Origin: DASZVB01 sp036272055 | GTDB lineage: Bacteria > Myxococcota_A > Polyangia > Polyangiales > Polyangiaceae | Direction of reading: 5' to 3' | Length of the DNA stretch: 64,000 nt | Assembly (NCBI GenBank): GCA_036272055.1 | Contig: DATAZL010000039.1 | Coordinates: 1-64,000 of the forward strand | In this document: piece after piece, positions 41,664-51,600 of the stretch | Numbering within the stretch: position 1 is the stretch's first letter | How the letters are laid out: each line of letters opens with the position of its first letter | Made by a program: the position numbers and the translations under genes | Notes under the pieces: generated by a model | Told to the model about the DNA's origin: nothing | The model's database searches: none | The model's input: the letters and a program-made list of their open reading frames with translations, nothing else

Positions 41664-42164
41664 ATGAGCGACCGCGCTTTGCTTCCGAACCCCGAGCCCT
41701 CCGACCCCCAAGACGTTCGCTGGGCGCTCGAGACCGCGCGAACCCTGTGGGGGCAGGGCGACCGACGCGAAGCCCTCCAATGGGTCCGCCGCGCCGCCGA
41801 AGCCGCCGCCGAGGCGGGCGCCGACGATCGCGCGCTGTCCCTCGCCAAGATGGGGGCAGAGCTCCGGGGTGTCCTCGACATCCCGCGGACGCTGCCGCCG
41901 CCGCGGGCAGTGGAGGTGCCTCCGCCCGCTCAGCGCGGGGACGCGGAGCTCGTCGTCACCGTGGTCTCGACCGACGGGTCGATCCCGGCGCCGGACGCGT
42001 CGCTCGTGAGCCACCGCGCCCTTCGCGTCGCCGTCATGCCCGGCGAGAGCGGAACGGACCTCGTCGTGCGCGTGCTGTCCGAAGGCCAGTTCGCGCCGCC
42101 AAACTCCAAGGTCGCGCTCCTCGTCTCGCTCGAGCCCGGCCTGTCTCCGCTGCCGACCCCCTGA
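41664..42164 (+). CDS. Conserved hypothetical protein with a helical N-terminal domain
   Basis: 166 aa from ATG 41664. The first ~70 residues form a TPR-like helical pair (VRWALETARTLWGQGDRREA, then WVRRAAEAAAEAGADDRALS). After a Pro-rich linker comes a beta-strand part (DAELVVTVVSTDGSIPAPDA, HRALRVAVMPGESGTDLVV). Short ligand-binding or adaptor proteins with this build are frequent in myxobacteria, but I do not recognise a named family. No signal peptide, so cytoplasmic. It is followed by the dispersed repeat and the convergent ggt gene. Confidence 0.65.
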   Translation: MSDRALLPNPEPSDPQDVRWALETARTLWGQGDRREALQWVRRAAEAAAEAGADDRALSLAKMGAELRGVLDIPRTLPPPRAVEVPPPAQRGDAELVVTVVSTDGSIPAPDASLVSHRALRVAVMPGESGTDLVVRVLSEGQFAPPNSKVALLVSLEPGLSPLPTP

Positions 42165-42190
42165 GCCCTGCGGGCTGAGCGCTTAGTCAA

Positions 42191-42360
42191 GGGGGGACCT
42201 TGGCCCCCCGCAGCTTCGCCTTCGGCGAACTGCGCCCCCCGTTTAATCACGGGGGCCTTGCCCCCGCGGCTCGCTGTCGCGACCGCTCCCCCGCCGCCTT
42301 CGCGTGCTCGCTGCGCTCGCGTGCTCGCGTAGTTCCGCATCCTTGATGTTTCGGGGACGA
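42191..42360. repeat. Dispersed multi-hairpin repeat, locus 3
   Basis: A first unit, ggggggaccttggcccccc plus cagcttcgccttcggcgaactg (42191-42240), is followed by a second start (gggggccttgccccc at about 42251). The full downstream part comes next: ccgccgccttcgcgtgctcgct, gcgtagttccgcatccttga and tgtttcggggacg. It sits in the convergent gap between two genes, where hairpins could end transcription from both sides. Confidence 0.85.
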
Positions 42361-42379
42361 CGGTCGCGTCGATGCGGAA

Positions 42380-44281
42380 CTACTGCGCTGGTTTCGCCGG
42401 CGCGGCCGTCTTCTCGGCGGTCGTCTTCGGCGTGGCCGCCAGAGCGAGGCCTCCGCCACGCGGGTCGGCGTAGGCGTAGGCCACGCCTCCCGCCACGGCG
42501 ATCGAGTTCGCGTCGCCGATCGCGTGGGTCTTGCTCGAGAGACGATGGCCCCGCCGCGCGAGCTCGGCCAGGACGCCTTTCGGCGGCGGATGGCCGCTCT
42601 CGAATCTTATCTCGTCGGGTACGAATCCGTGGTGGATACGCGGAGCGTCGACGGCAACATCGATGCTCATGCCGTAGTCGATGGCGTTCCTGAGGACGCG
42701 CGCGACGGTGTTCGGGATGGTGTCGCCGCCGGGGCTCCCGAGGACGAGCACCGGTTCGCCGTTCGCGAGCACGAGGGTCGGGCTCATCGAGGTCGGCATG
42801 CGCCGGCCGGGGAGCGGCGTGGCCGCGCCGGCGGTGCCGAACGCCGCGAGCGAGTCGTTGAGCACCATCCCCGCCGCCATCACCCGCGCGCCGAAGCTCG
42901 CGGAGAGCGTCGTCGTCAGCGTCGCGACGTTGCCGTCGCCGTCCACGGCGGCGAGGTGCGTCGTGTGCTCGAGCTCCTTGACGGCCGCGTCGTAGAGCGG
43001 ATGCATGCCCTTCGACGGCGTCGCGTGGGTCATGTCGATGGGCCCGAGGCGCTCGAAGAGCCGCCCGGCGTCGAGCCACGACGCCTCGTTCCGTGCGAGG
43101 TCGTAGCCGGGGACGGAGTCGGGATCGACGACGTCGAAGCGACGGATCGTCTGCGCGCGCCGCGCCGCCTCGGCGAAGAGATGTAGCTCGTCGGCGGAGA
43201 GCGCCGGGTAACGCCAGGCCTCGCGCTTCTCGAGCATAGCGAGCGTCGCCCCGAGCGCGGCGCCACCTCCGGCAGGGGGCGGCGAGGTCTCGATCGAGAA
43301 GCCGCGATACGTGGTGCGAAGCGGCTCGCGAACGACTGCGTGGTACGACGCGAGATCTTCGCGCGAGATGAGGCCGCCGCGCTCGGACAGGGCTGCGAGC
43401 TGCTCGGCGGTCGTTCCCGTATAGAACCCGGCGTCGCCGTCCTTCGCGATGCGCTCGAGCGTCGCGGCGAGCTCCGGTTGAACGACGCGCGCGCCCTCGT
43501 GCTTCGGTCCCTTGCCGTCGCCGAACACGCGCTTCGCCTGGGGGTCCTTCGAGAGCGTGGGCCACACCCAGCCGAGGGCTTGCGCCTGGTTGTGACCGAG
43601 GGGGAAGCCGTCCTTCGCGAGACGGATCGCGACCTGGAGAGCCTCCGCTCGGCCGAGCCGTCCGAAGCGGGCGAGCGTCAGATCGAGGCCAGCGACGCTG
43701 CCGGGAACGCCGGCCGCCGCCGGTCCGACGGCGTGCTCGGCGATCATGCGATCGAACGCCGCCTGGGTGACGGCGCCCGGGGCGCGCTCGCGGAACTCGA
43801 TGGCGACGGTCGGACCGCCCTTCGGTCGATAGAGGACGACCCCTCCGCCGCCGAGATTGCCGGCGCTGGGGTAGGTGACGGCGAGGGTGTACGCCGCAGC
43901 GACGATCGCGTCGGCGGCGTTGCCGCCTCGCTCGAGCGCCGCGATGCCGGCGTGCGTCGCGTTCGCCTCGGACGTGACGACGACACCGGCGCGACCGCTC
44001 ACCGTGCGCGCGCTCCCCGCGTGAAGCGACGCGAGGAGCTCCGCGGTGGGTCCCGGCTGCGACGGCGCGGCCGGACCGGGGCTCGGCGCTGCCGTCGCGC
44101 TTGCCGCAATCGCCGGAAGCGCGGGCGGCGGCAGGGCACGCGACGTCGACGCCGAGGCGCTCGCGGGAACGGCGCTCGCGTCCTCCGGGTGTGCGGGACC
44201 GCGCGCGCACGCGAGCGCGAGGGCCGCGGCGACGAACGACGACGAGCGCGGGACGCGACGAGACTTCACCTTGTCTCCCAT
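42380..44281 (-). CDS. ggt: Gamma-glutamyltransferase
   Basis: 633 aa. The leader MGDKVKSRRVPRSSSFVAAA leads to a lipobox-like ALALAC, then a ~60-residue Ala/Pro/Ser linker. The enzyme starts with GVVVTSEANATHAGIAALER and GGNAADAIVAAAYTLAV. The self-cleavage/nucleophile site is EHTTHLAAVDGDGN with Thr440 as the predicted N-terminus of the small subunit. SMSPTLVLANGEPVLVLGSP and GGDTIPNTVARVLRNAIDYG are the glycine-loop signatures. It cleaves gamma-glutamyl bonds of glutathione and peptides in the periplasm. The C-terminus has an Ala/Lys-rich tail. Divergent from moaB. Confidence 0.95.
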   Translation of the reverse strand: MGDKVKSRRVPRSSSFVAAALALACARGPAHPEDASAVPASASASTSRALPPPALPAIAASATAAPSPGPAAPSQPGPTAELLASLHAGSARTVSGRAGVVVTSEANATHAGIAALERGGNAADAIVAAAYTLAVTYPSAGNLGGGGVVLYRPKGGPTVAIEFRERAPGAVTQAAFDRMIAEHAVGPAAAGVPGSVAGLDLTLARFGRLGRAEALQVAIRLAKDGFPLGHNQAQALGWVWPTLSKDPQAKRVFGDGKGPKHEGARVVQPELAATLERIAKDGDAGFYTGTTAEQLAALSERGGLISREDLASYHAVVREPLRTTYRGFSIETSPPPAGGGAALGATLAMLEKREAWRYPALSADELHLFAEAARRAQTIRRFDVVDPDSVPGYDLARNEASWLDAGRLFERLGPIDMTHATPSKGMHPLYDAAVKELEHTTHLAAVDGDGNVATLTTTLSASFGARVMAAGMVLNDSLAAFGTAGAATPLPGRRMPTSMSPTLVLANGEPVLVLGSPGGDTIPNTVARVLRNAIDYGMSIDVAVDAPRIHHGFVPDEIRFESGHPPPKGVLAELARRGHRLSSKTHAIGDANSIAVAGGVAYAYADPRGGGLALAATPKTTAEKTAAPAKPAQ

Positions 44282-44364
44282 GTTACCGCTCGCCGCTCGG
44301 CGCTGCTATCGTGCCGGCGCATCGGGGCGATACCGGGCCGGCGAACGAACGAGGAAAATCATCG

Positions 44365-44883
44365 ATGAGCGAGCGACCATTCGTGGCAATCAACGTGGCC
44401 GTCCTCACCGTCAGCGACACGCGCACCCGCGAGAACGATACGAGCGGCGGCGCGATCGTCGAGGCGCTCACCAAGGTCGGCCACGTCGTCACCCGTCGCA
44501 AGATCGTCCCAGACGACGTCGTGAAGCTGCGCTCCACGTTCGAGGAATGGATCAGCGACGACCCGGAAGTAGACGTGATTCTCTCGACGGGCGGCACCGG
44601 TATCACCGGTCGTGACGTCACGCCGGAGGCCCTCGCGCCCCTCGTGACCAAGACGATCGTCGGCTTCGGAGAGCTCTTCCGTCAGCTGTCCTACGCGGAG
44701 ATCGGCGCGAGCACGATCCAGTCGCGGGCCGAGGGCGCCATCTGTCGCGGCAAGCTCGTCTTCCTGCTCCCCGGCTCGACCGGCGCGGTGCGCCTCGCGA
44801 TGACGAAGATCCTTCTGCCACAGCTCGACGCGCGGACGCGCCCCTGTAACTTCGTCGAGCTCATGCCGCGGTTTCGCGAGTAG
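44365..44883 (+). CDS. moaB: Molybdenum cofactor biosynthesis protein MoaB/MogA family
   Basis: 172 aa, the family's usual length. NVAVLTVSDTRTRENDTSGG opens the fold. The MPT-binding signature VDVILSTGGTGITGRDVTPE contains the S/T-GGTG loop and the catalytic Asp-x-Thr-Pro-Glu. LSYAEIGASTIQSRAEGAIC and KLVFLLPGSTGAVRLAM follow. MogA-type proteins adenylylate molybdopterin; MoaB orthologues may be inactive or play the same role. No other moa genes are nearby. Confidence 0.93.
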   Translation: MSERPFVAINVAVLTVSDTRTRENDTSGGAIVEALTKVGHVVTRRKIVPDDVVKLRSTFEEWISDDPEVDVILSTGGTGITGRDVTPEALAPLVTKTIVGFGELFRQLSYAEIGASTIQSRAEGAICRGKLVFLLPGSTGAVRLAMTKILLPQLDARTRPCNFVELMPRFRE

Positions 44884-44889
44884 CGTCGG

Positions 44890-45891
44890 TCAAGAGCGCG
44901 CCGCGGTTTCGCGCACGGCGTCCGTCACCAGCGTGATGCCCGGGTCGAGGAGCGCTTGCGCAGCGAGGTCGCCGGCGGGGACGGCCAGCACCCGTGTACC
45001 GAGTGCGCGCGCCTCGCGTACGACCGTCGAGGCGCCCTCCTCGCGGGACGCGGAGACGACCACGTCGGCGGCCGCGATCCACGCGAGCGCGTCCCGGCGC
45101 GACAGCTTGCCGACGAAGCGCACGCCGGGAAAGGCCGCGACGAGCTCGTCGAGGAGCGGGCCGTCGCCGACGACCACGACGTGGTCCGTCGCCTCCAGGG
45201 CGAGGCTCACGGCGCGCGCCGGAGCCTTCGACGGCACGAGCCGCCCGACCACGACGGCGAGGCGCTCGTCGCCGAGCCCATGGAGCAGACGTGCCGCGGC
45301 GCGGGACGGCGCGCCGAGGACGTCGATGGCGCAGGGCTCGACGTAGCTATTTGCGACCACGTCGGTGGTCGTTGCCGCGACGAAGCGGCCCATCAGGTCT
45401 CTCGAGACGAAGCGGAAGCGCGCGCCGCGAGCGAGGAGACGGCGCGCGAGCGCGACGCGGTACGCTCGCGGTAGCCGCTCGACGAGCCCGACGTCGGAGC
45501 CGTGCACGACGACCTCGAAGACGCGCCGCGCGGGCGGCGCGATCGGCCACGCCGCGGGGACGAGCCAGTGCGCGATCACGTCGTCGAAGGGGCCGAGGCG
45601 CTCCGCGGCCCGTCGCGCGGCGAGGACGAACTGCGCCGCGCCGAGTGCGCGCACCGGTGATTCGCGAAGCCGCGTGAGCACGCCGGGCCAGCCGAACGCG
45701 TCGCCCCCATCGAGCCACTCGACGTGCAGGCCGTCCGCGCGGGGCACGACGATGCCCGACGGCCTCGGCGTGAGGACGACCACGTCGTCGCCGGCGCGGA
45801 CGCGGAGCCGCGCCTCGGTCTCGACGAAGTGCCCGGAAGGGTCGTCCGCGTGAGCCGGGAACGACGTGCTGACGACGAGGACGCGGGGCAC
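44890..45891 (-). CDS. Glycosyltransferase, GT4 type
   Basis: 333 aa from GTG 45891. The N-terminal Rossmann half begins VPRVLVVSTSFPAHADDPSG and includes DDVIAHWLVPAAWPIAPPAR. The C-terminal half has the GT-B nucleotide-sugar signatures: RLAVVVGRLVPSKAPARAVS, then VVVVGDGPLLDELVAAFPGV, FVGKLSRRDALAWIAAADVV and SREEGASTVVREARALGTRV (EExxxxxxxE-like). Donor and acceptor are unknown. It starts 12 nt after the DUF971 gene stop, so the two likely share a transcript; its 3' end faces moaB with a 6-nt gap. Confidence 0.87.
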   Translation of the reverse strand: MPRVLVVSTSFPAHADDPSGHFVETEARLRVRAGDDVVVLTPRPSGIVVPRADGLHVEWLDGGDAFGWPGVLTRLRESPVRALGAAQFVLAARRAAERLGPFDDVIAHWLVPAAWPIAPPARRVFEVVVHGSDVGLVERLPRAYRVALARRLLARGARFRFVSRDLMGRFVAATTTDVVANSYVEPCAIDVLGAPSRAAARLLHGLGDERLAVVVGRLVPSKAPARAVSLALEATDHVVVVGDGPLLDELVAAFPGVRFVGKLSRRDALAWIAAADVVVSASREEGASTVVREARALGTRVLAVPAGDLAAQALLDPGITLVTDAVRETAARS

Positions 45892-45902
45892 GGCCAGTGC
45901 CC

Positions 45903-46247
45903 TCAGGGAAGCTCTGGGTGCTTCGTGGGGAGCGCGTCCCCGTGTGCGGCGTAGAGCTCCCCGAGCCGTCTCAGGAACGGGTAGGGGTAGATCCCGGTAG
46001 CGTGCCCGTCCGCCCAGCCGAGCTCGAGGGCGTAGTTGCCGACCTGGCCGATGTCGCGGAGCTCGGGGTCGCCCGAGTCGACGAACCGGATCCCTCCCGA
46101 ATGACCCTGACAGCTTGCGCAGGGGCAGTACCCCCGGACGATCCGGTGGGGGACGCTGAAGGATCGTCCGTCGCCCCACGCCAGTTCGAGGACGCGTGAG
46201 CCGTGTGGGGCCTTCACTCCGACCAGGGTCACGCTGCTGCCGGACAT
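45903..46247 (-). CDS. DUF971 / GBBH-like N-terminal domain protein
   Basis: 114 aa from ATG 46247, preceded by an agagg Shine-Dalgarno. HGSRVLELAWGDGRSFSVPH is the first strand pair, followed by RGYCPCASCQGHSGG with three cysteines that bind zinc in the gamma-butyrobetaine-hydroxylase N-terminal fold. GNYALELGWADGHATGIYPY and PFLRRLGELYAAHGD complete the domain. Stand-alone members often occur near Fe-S or respiration genes; the function is not settled. It is divergent from rpsU. Confidence 0.88.
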   Translation of the reverse strand: MSGSSVTLVGVKAPHGSRVLELAWGDGRSFSVPHRIVRGYCPCASCQGHSGGIRFVDSGDPELRDIGQVGNYALELGWADGHATGIYPYPFLRRLGELYAAHGDALPTKHPELP

Positions 46248-46282
46248 GGAAACCTCTTGCCCTGCGCGGGTCTGTCTGCCAT

Positions 46283-46525
46283 ATGCCCCATTCTGCCGTG
46301 GCAAACCCTAGCGAAGCAATCCAGTGTAAGCCGCTCGAAGTCGCCGTTGGTGACAAGGGCATCGAGCGGGCAATCAAGCATCTCAAGCGCAAGATGGCGG
46401 CGGAGGGGATCCTTCGCGAGCTGAAGCGGCGCCGGCACTACATGAAGCCCTCCGTGAAGCGACGGAAGAAGATGAGCGAAGCCGCTCGTCGTCGTCGCAA
46501 GCGCGAGAAGACCGTTCAGTTCTGA
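46283..46525 (+). CDS. rpsU: 30S ribosomal protein S21
   Basis: 80 aa from ATG 46283. The S21 core is complete: LEVAVGDKGIERAIKHLKRK, GILRELKRRRHYMKPSVKRR and KKMSEAARRRRKREKTVQF. S21 binds the 30S platform and aids initiation. The first ~20 residues before the core (MPHSAVANPSEAIQCKP) are longer than in most orthologues, so initiation could be further in, though no better start is seen. Confidence 0.95.
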   Translation: MPHSAVANPSEAIQCKPLEVAVGDKGIERAIKHLKRKMAAEGILRELKRRRHYMKPSVKRRKKMSEAARRRRKREKTVQF

Positions 46526-46600
46526 GCGCGCACCGGGCCACACCGCGGACACGCTCCGTGGAAGTTGGCCGCCTTCGTACCCCCTGGGTATCGAAGTGAC

Positions 46601-47758
46601 ATGCGCGTGACCGATGCCGCGGTGCTGCAGGAAGAAGCAGCACCGCCGGCTTTTCGTCTCAGGTACCTGCTCGTCTGTGGCGCGCTGTGGGTCTCGTACT
46701 CGGCGCTCGCCCCGCGAGTGAAGGCGGCGTGGGAGCTCCACTCCGTTGCGACGGCGTTCGCAGACTACGCGCTCTGCATGGTCGGCCCGACCGGGCCGTC
46801 GCTGCTTCGCGATAACCCCGCCGAGTTCCGGCGGCTCGTTCGCCGGCGCCTCGTCGCCGCGGGCGCCGACGACAGGCCGTTCTCGCGTTGCGCCAAGGGC
46901 GCGGGCCAGGTCACCGAGTCGCCGGCCATCGAGCGCGCGCACCGAGCGCAGGCCGCGACCTTCGCCGAGTACGGCGGTCCCGCGGCGGACGCCTCCGACG
47001 CGGCGCACCTCGACGACGTCGCGGTCACCACTCGCCGCCTCGCGGAGCTCGCCGACGCGGGCTGGCCGTTCGTGCGTGGCGGCTACACGAGCCTCGTCCA
47101 GGCGTCGGCGTATGCCGCCGAGGCGGCGCATCCCATCGAGCTGCCGCGCCCCGGCGTGGGTCACGGCGCGCCGCCCGCGCGTTCCATCGGCCGCTGCGAG
47201 GCGGGCGGCACCGGCGGCGCGTTCGTCCTCGGCATGTCCGAAGATCATCGTCACAAGGTCGTGCGCACGGTGACGCCGGAGGGCGCATCCGTCGACGCGC
47301 TCCTCACCGCTCCGGAGGCGCGCGTGTTCGCGGCGTCCTGCGACGAGCATGCGATGGTCGTCGCGACCGGCCACGAGGGCACGCGCGACGTCGCGCTCTT
47401 CAGCTGCGCTTACCTCGGCGCGTGCACGCCGATGTCGCTCCCGCACCTCGGCGCATCGGGCCCCGCGGTGCAGTACCCCCTCGACGTCGCGCGCGTCGAC
47501 GGCGCGACGGTCCTCGTCGCGCCCATGCACGGCATCGTGCGCGTCAGCTCGTCGCGCGACGACGGCCGGAGCTGGACACCGCTCACGGTGGCCTTCGACC
47601 CCGACGCGCACACCGATCTGCGCTTCGACGTCCCCGAGCCGGACCATCTCTTCGTCACCGGAAAACGCGTGCTCCTCTACGGCGTCGCGCCGCACGGCCG
47701 TGGAACGTTCCCGGTGCTCGTCTCCGAGGATCTCGGCGCGTCCTTCCGCGCGCCGTGA
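46601..47758 (+). CDS. Putative membrane-anchored exo-alpha-sialidase-like (BNR) protein
   Basis: 385 aa from ATG 46601; a TTG at 46565 would add 12 residues. One membrane segment lies near the N-terminus (LRYLLVCGALWVSYSALAP). The middle is helical (VTESPAIERAHRAQAATFAE). From ~residue 195 a beta-propeller-like pattern appears: GTGGAFVLGMSEDHRHKVVR, ATGHEGTRDVALFSCAYLGA, then VRVSSSRDDGRSWTPLTVAF and FPVLVSEDLGASFRAP. S-x-DxGxSW/F is the Asp-box (BNR) motif of sialidase-like propellers, often structural only. Function unknown. Confidence 0.7.
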   Translation: MRVTDAAVLQEEAAPPAFRLRYLLVCGALWVSYSALAPRVKAAWELHSVATAFADYALCMVGPTGPSLLRDNPAEFRRLVRRRLVAAGADDRPFSRCAKGAGQVTESPAIERAHRAQAATFAEYGGPAADASDAAHLDDVAVTTRRLAELADAGWPFVRGGYTSLVQASAYAAEAAHPIELPRPGVGHGAPPARSIGRCEAGGTGGAFVLGMSEDHRHKVVRTVTPEGASVDALLTAPEARVFAASCDEHAMVVATGHEGTRDVALFSCAYLGACTPMSLPHLGASGPAVQYPLDVARVDGATVLVAPMHGIVRVSSSRDDGRSWTPLTVAFDPDAHTDLRFDVPEPDHLFVTGKRVLLYGVAPHGRGTFPVLVSEDLGASFRAP

Positions 47759-47776
47759 AGCGCGCCACGACAATCG

Positions 47777-47823
47777 GTGCTCGAGTCAGAGCTGGCCCAT
47801 CGCTTCGATCGGACTCGAGGCAC
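47777..47823. terminator. Possible bidirectional terminator between convergent genes
   Basis: gtgctcgagtc (47777-47787) pairs imperfectly with gactcgaggcac (47812-47823), one bulged base, loop about 24 nt. It lies in the 64-bp gap between the BNR-like gene and the convergent TPR operon. Confidence 0.4.
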
Positions 47824-48659
47824 TAGCGTGCGGCGATCTTCGCGAAGGCGTGACGGACCCACGAGTAACCCGGACCGCGGCCGGCGATCACCGGATCGAG
47901 CTCCGCGGCGAGGAGCGTCAGCGCCCGCACCTGGAGTCGCGTCTGCCGATCACGGTCTGCCTCCCTGCTGATCGCCTCGGCGCGGCGCCAGAGGGACAGC
48001 GCGGGGAGCCACGCGCCGCGCGCGACGTACATCGCGGAGAGCTCCGTGGTCCGCGCGGCGTCGTCCGGTGAGAGCTGAGCAGCATGCTCGAGGTCCCGCG
48101 CCGCCTCCGCGTTCCGTCCCTGTTCCTTCCTTAGGTGTGCGCGCAGCGTTAGCGCTTCCGCCGCGACGCTCGGGTAGCGCGCCGCGGTCGAGAGCAGGAG
48201 CTCCGCCTCGCTCGCTTCACCGAGGCGATAGCGGAGCTTGCCGAGCGCGAGCAGCGTCTCGCCGCGCGATGGATCGAGCTTGATGGACTCCGAGTACGCG
48301 GTGATGGCCTCGGTGAAGCGCTGGGCCTCCTCGAAGCGACGACCGCGATCGGCGAGCTCCTCGGCGCCGCTCCTGAGCGTCACGCGCCGTGGCAAGAGAG
48401 GAACCGGATCGAGGGGCGGCTGTGACGTCGGTATCGGCGCGACGGGCATCGTCGGCGCCATGGGAGCAGTCGGCGCTGACGGAGTCATGGGCGCCGAGGG
48501 AGCCGTCGGCGGCCTCGGCGCGACCGGCGCCGCAGCGGTCCCGGGCGTCGTCGGGTTCACCTCGGGAAAGCGCGCGACGGGGCCGGCGTTCGCGAGGCCC
48601 ACGGCGGTCCACGACGCGAGGACGAGGAGCGCGCCGCGACCCCGCACGGCTCGCCTCAC
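47823..48659 (-). CDS. Secreted TPR protein, last gene of the TPR operon
   Basis: 278 aa from GTG 48659, which overlaps the upstream gene's stop as GTGA. The leader GALLVLASWTAVGLANAGPV is a signal peptide. A low-complexity run of APMTP/APTAP units (residues ~45-75) precedes three to four TPR helices pairs: EAQRFTEAITAYSESIKLDP, LGKLRYRLGEASEAELLLST, HLRKEQGRNAEAARDLEHAA and WLPALSLWRRAEAISREADR. Probably periplasmic. It is the third of three overlapping TPR genes, so it should act with them. Confidence 0.8.
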   Translation of the reverse strand: MRRAVRGRGALLVLASWTAVGLANAGPVARFPEVNPTTPGTAAAPVAPRPPTAPSAPMTPSAPTAPMAPTMPVAPIPTSQPPLDPVPLLPRRVTLRSGAEELADRGRRFEEAQRFTEAITAYSESIKLDPSRGETLLALGKLRYRLGEASEAELLLSTAARYPSVAAEALTLRAHLRKEQGRNAEAARDLEHAAQLSPDDAARTTELSAMYVARGAWLPALSLWRRAEAISREADRDRQTRLQVRALTLLAAELDPVIAGRGPGYSWVRHAFAKIAAR

Positions 48660-51600
48660 ACGCCGAGACCGACCCGGCGACGCGCCTCGGCGTAGTTCTC
48701 GCTGACGCTGAAGACGCACAGGTCGCGCGCCTCGGGCTGGCGTTGCACCCATTTCATGCGCTCGCCGAGCTCGGCAGGCATGCCGTCGGTCTGTCCGAGG
48801 GCGAGCGCGACGCCGCGCAGCGCGACGCCGGGGCTGCCCACGGCGAGGAGCGCAGTACGGCTCGCCCACTGTGCAACGGCTTGCCCGAGCTGGCTCGCGC
48901 GGTTGCCGATCGTGCCGGCGATCTCGAGCGCGAGCGTCGTCATCTCGGTGTCGAGAGACGTGGGGAGCGCCGGCTCGAGACGACGGCGGGCTTCGGCGAG
49001 CTTGTTCGGATCGATGCCCGGTGCCTGCCAGTTCGACGCGATCCCCGCGAGCAGGGCGCCGAGCACCGGAGAGAGCTCGATGGGCGCGATGCGCGTCAGC
49101 GCGGCCGCCTCGGCCTTGATCATCTTGAGGGCGCGCACGAGCAGGAAGTAGCGCGTCGCCTCGTCCTTGCTCTCGAGCAGGCTCTGGCCGACGAGGAGCC
49201 GGGCCGGCGTGCACGAGATCGGCAAGAACACCGCGCCGAGGAGCGGCGTGACCATCAGCTCGAGCGAGCGGACCCCCATCGACTCCGCGACCGCCCTGAC
49301 CTCGCCGGCGAACTCCGCCGCGCTCGGCGGCAGCGGCGAAGCGCGCAGCGCCTTCAGATCGGCGGGATAGGCCGTGTCGAGCACGGTCGGCAGCTTCGCG
49401 AGCAGGCTCCGGAGCGCCGGGCCGAGGAGCTCCGGTGCCGTCAGATCGTCGAGCGCGTCTCCGCTCGCGGCGGCGCCGGCACCCGGCAGAGTGGACTCCG
49501 TCTTTCCCTCGAGGGCGGCAAGGGTCGCGCCTGCGACGAGGGCGCCGTCGGCCTGATCGCGGAGCGAGGCAACGGTCTCGAGGACGCCGAAGAACGCGAG
49601 GTCGAACCGGCCATGCGCGAGCGCGCGGCGGGCCTCGGCCGCGGAGCGATCGAGCAAGACGTTCTCCGCCGCGGTCTCACCGTGACGTCGGTGGTGCCGC
49701 GCGAGCGCGCGGAGCACGTCGGGATCGTGCGGCCATGCCTTGCGCGCCTTCTCGAGGATCGACAGCGCACTGCGCTTGTCCTTCGCGAGCTCGTCGTAGA
49801 CGTCGGCGAGGGCGATGGTGCGGGCGAGCTTCTCGTCCGCATCGGTCGCGCCGTCGACCAGCTCGGTCTGGAGCTGTACGGCCTTCACGACGTCGCCGAG
49901 CTTGCCGTACACCCTGACGAGCGCGCCGGTCGCCACCGGGTCGTTCGGCTTGCGCTTGAGGATCTCGCGGTAGCAGATCTCGGCGCGCTGCGGGTTCGGG
50001 AGGTCGGTGTCGTAGAGCTCGGCGAGCCGTCCGTAGACCTCGGCCTGCTTCTCCGGAGACGACGCGACGCGCGCGAGCTTTATCCAGGTGTCCTCGGCGC
50101 GATTCCACTCGCCCTCGGTGAGCGCGAGGCTACCGTACGCCTCGAGCGCATCGACGTGATCGGGGTTCGCCTCGAGCGCCGCGCCGAGCGCCTTTCGTGC
50201 CGCGTCGCGATCGCCGACGTCCGCGAGCGCGCGGCCGCGGGTCACCTCGAGAGCGACGCGCTCCTCGGGTGCGGTGGTCCGCGCGAGCCGCGCCTCGAGG
50301 AGCTCGGCGAGCTTGCTCCTCGCTCCGAGCCGGACGTACTGGCGCTGCAGGCGCTCGAACGTGTCGCCCTTGCCGATGTCGAGCGCCGCGACCTCCTCGA
50401 GCACCACGAGGCCGAGGTCTTGATTGTCCACCTTGTCGTCCCAGAGCACGGCGGCACGGTAGAAGGCGTCGGTGCGATGCTCCGGCACCGCCGATGCGCG
50501 CGCGAGCGCCTCGAGATCTCCCGCGGCCTCCGCGTAGCGTCCGGTCTGCTCCTCGAGTAGCGCGCGGAACTCGCGGGCGACGAGGTGATCGGGGGCGAGC
50601 TCGAGAGTCCGGGAGAGGAGCTCGAGCGCCTCGTCCCAGCGCCCGAGTCGCGCCGCGGCCTCGGCCGTACGGAGCGAGAGCGTCGCGCGATCGAGCGGGC
50701 GCTCGACGAGCTCCGCGAGCTCGCGGTCGGTCTCGAAGAGTCGCGCGTCGTCCCCGGCGAAGCGCGCGTGCGCGCTCGCCTGACGGAGCGACCAGAGCGA
50801 CGCGGGCTTCTTCTGGGTGGCGCGCTCGGCGAGATCCCGGGTCGTCGCCCAATCGTCGTGCTTCATCCTGAGACGGGCGGCGAGGCGTGCGTGGGCCTGC
50901 GACTCGCCGCGGTCGAGCAGATCGACGAGGGTGCTCGAGAGCCCCTCGAGCTCCACGTCGGGACCCGCCGCGAGCGTGCGGTGCTCGGCGGCTCGCGTCG
51001 TCGCGAGCCATCCTGCGGCGCCGTCGTTCTCCACACCGGTGCGGCGCGCGACGAGCACCGTCGCGAGCTCGCTCTCACCGGCGGCAGCGGCGGCTCCGGC
51101 CGCCCGGTGCGCGTCGTCGTCGGATTGCGCTCGCTCGTACTCGGTGGCGGCCTCGTACGCGAGCCATGCCCGCGTGCGCCCGGTGGCGGTCTCGCCGACT
51201 CGTTCGCGCCAGCGGCCGCGCTCCACGTTCGGGAGCGGCGCGAGACGCCCTTCGAGCTCGCGGAGCGCCACGTCGTCCGGTCGGGCGGCGACCGCGACGG
51301 CGAGGCATGACGCCGCGCCGACCGGGTCGTCGTCGGCGATGAGCAGCGCCTCGCGCACCGCGCCGAGCGCGCGCAGAATCGGATCGGTCGCCGCGCTCTG
51401 CTGCTTCCGGAGCCACTCGAGGAGCTTGGGGACGTCGCCCTTTGCGCGCGCGAGCTCGACGCCGGCGCGGGCGGCGAAGGGGAGGGTCGGAGCCGTCTCG
51501 TGAGCCTTGAGGAGGAGCTCCTCGGTGTTCGCGGGATCTCCGTCGGCGCCACGCGCTGCTGCCTCGTAGAGGAGAAGCGACTGACGCGGCGTCGCCTCGT

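Noticed and set aside
42524..44368. Long plus-strand open frames opposite ggt
   Set aside because: Antisense shadow; the minus-strand gamma-glutamyltransferase explains the region fully.
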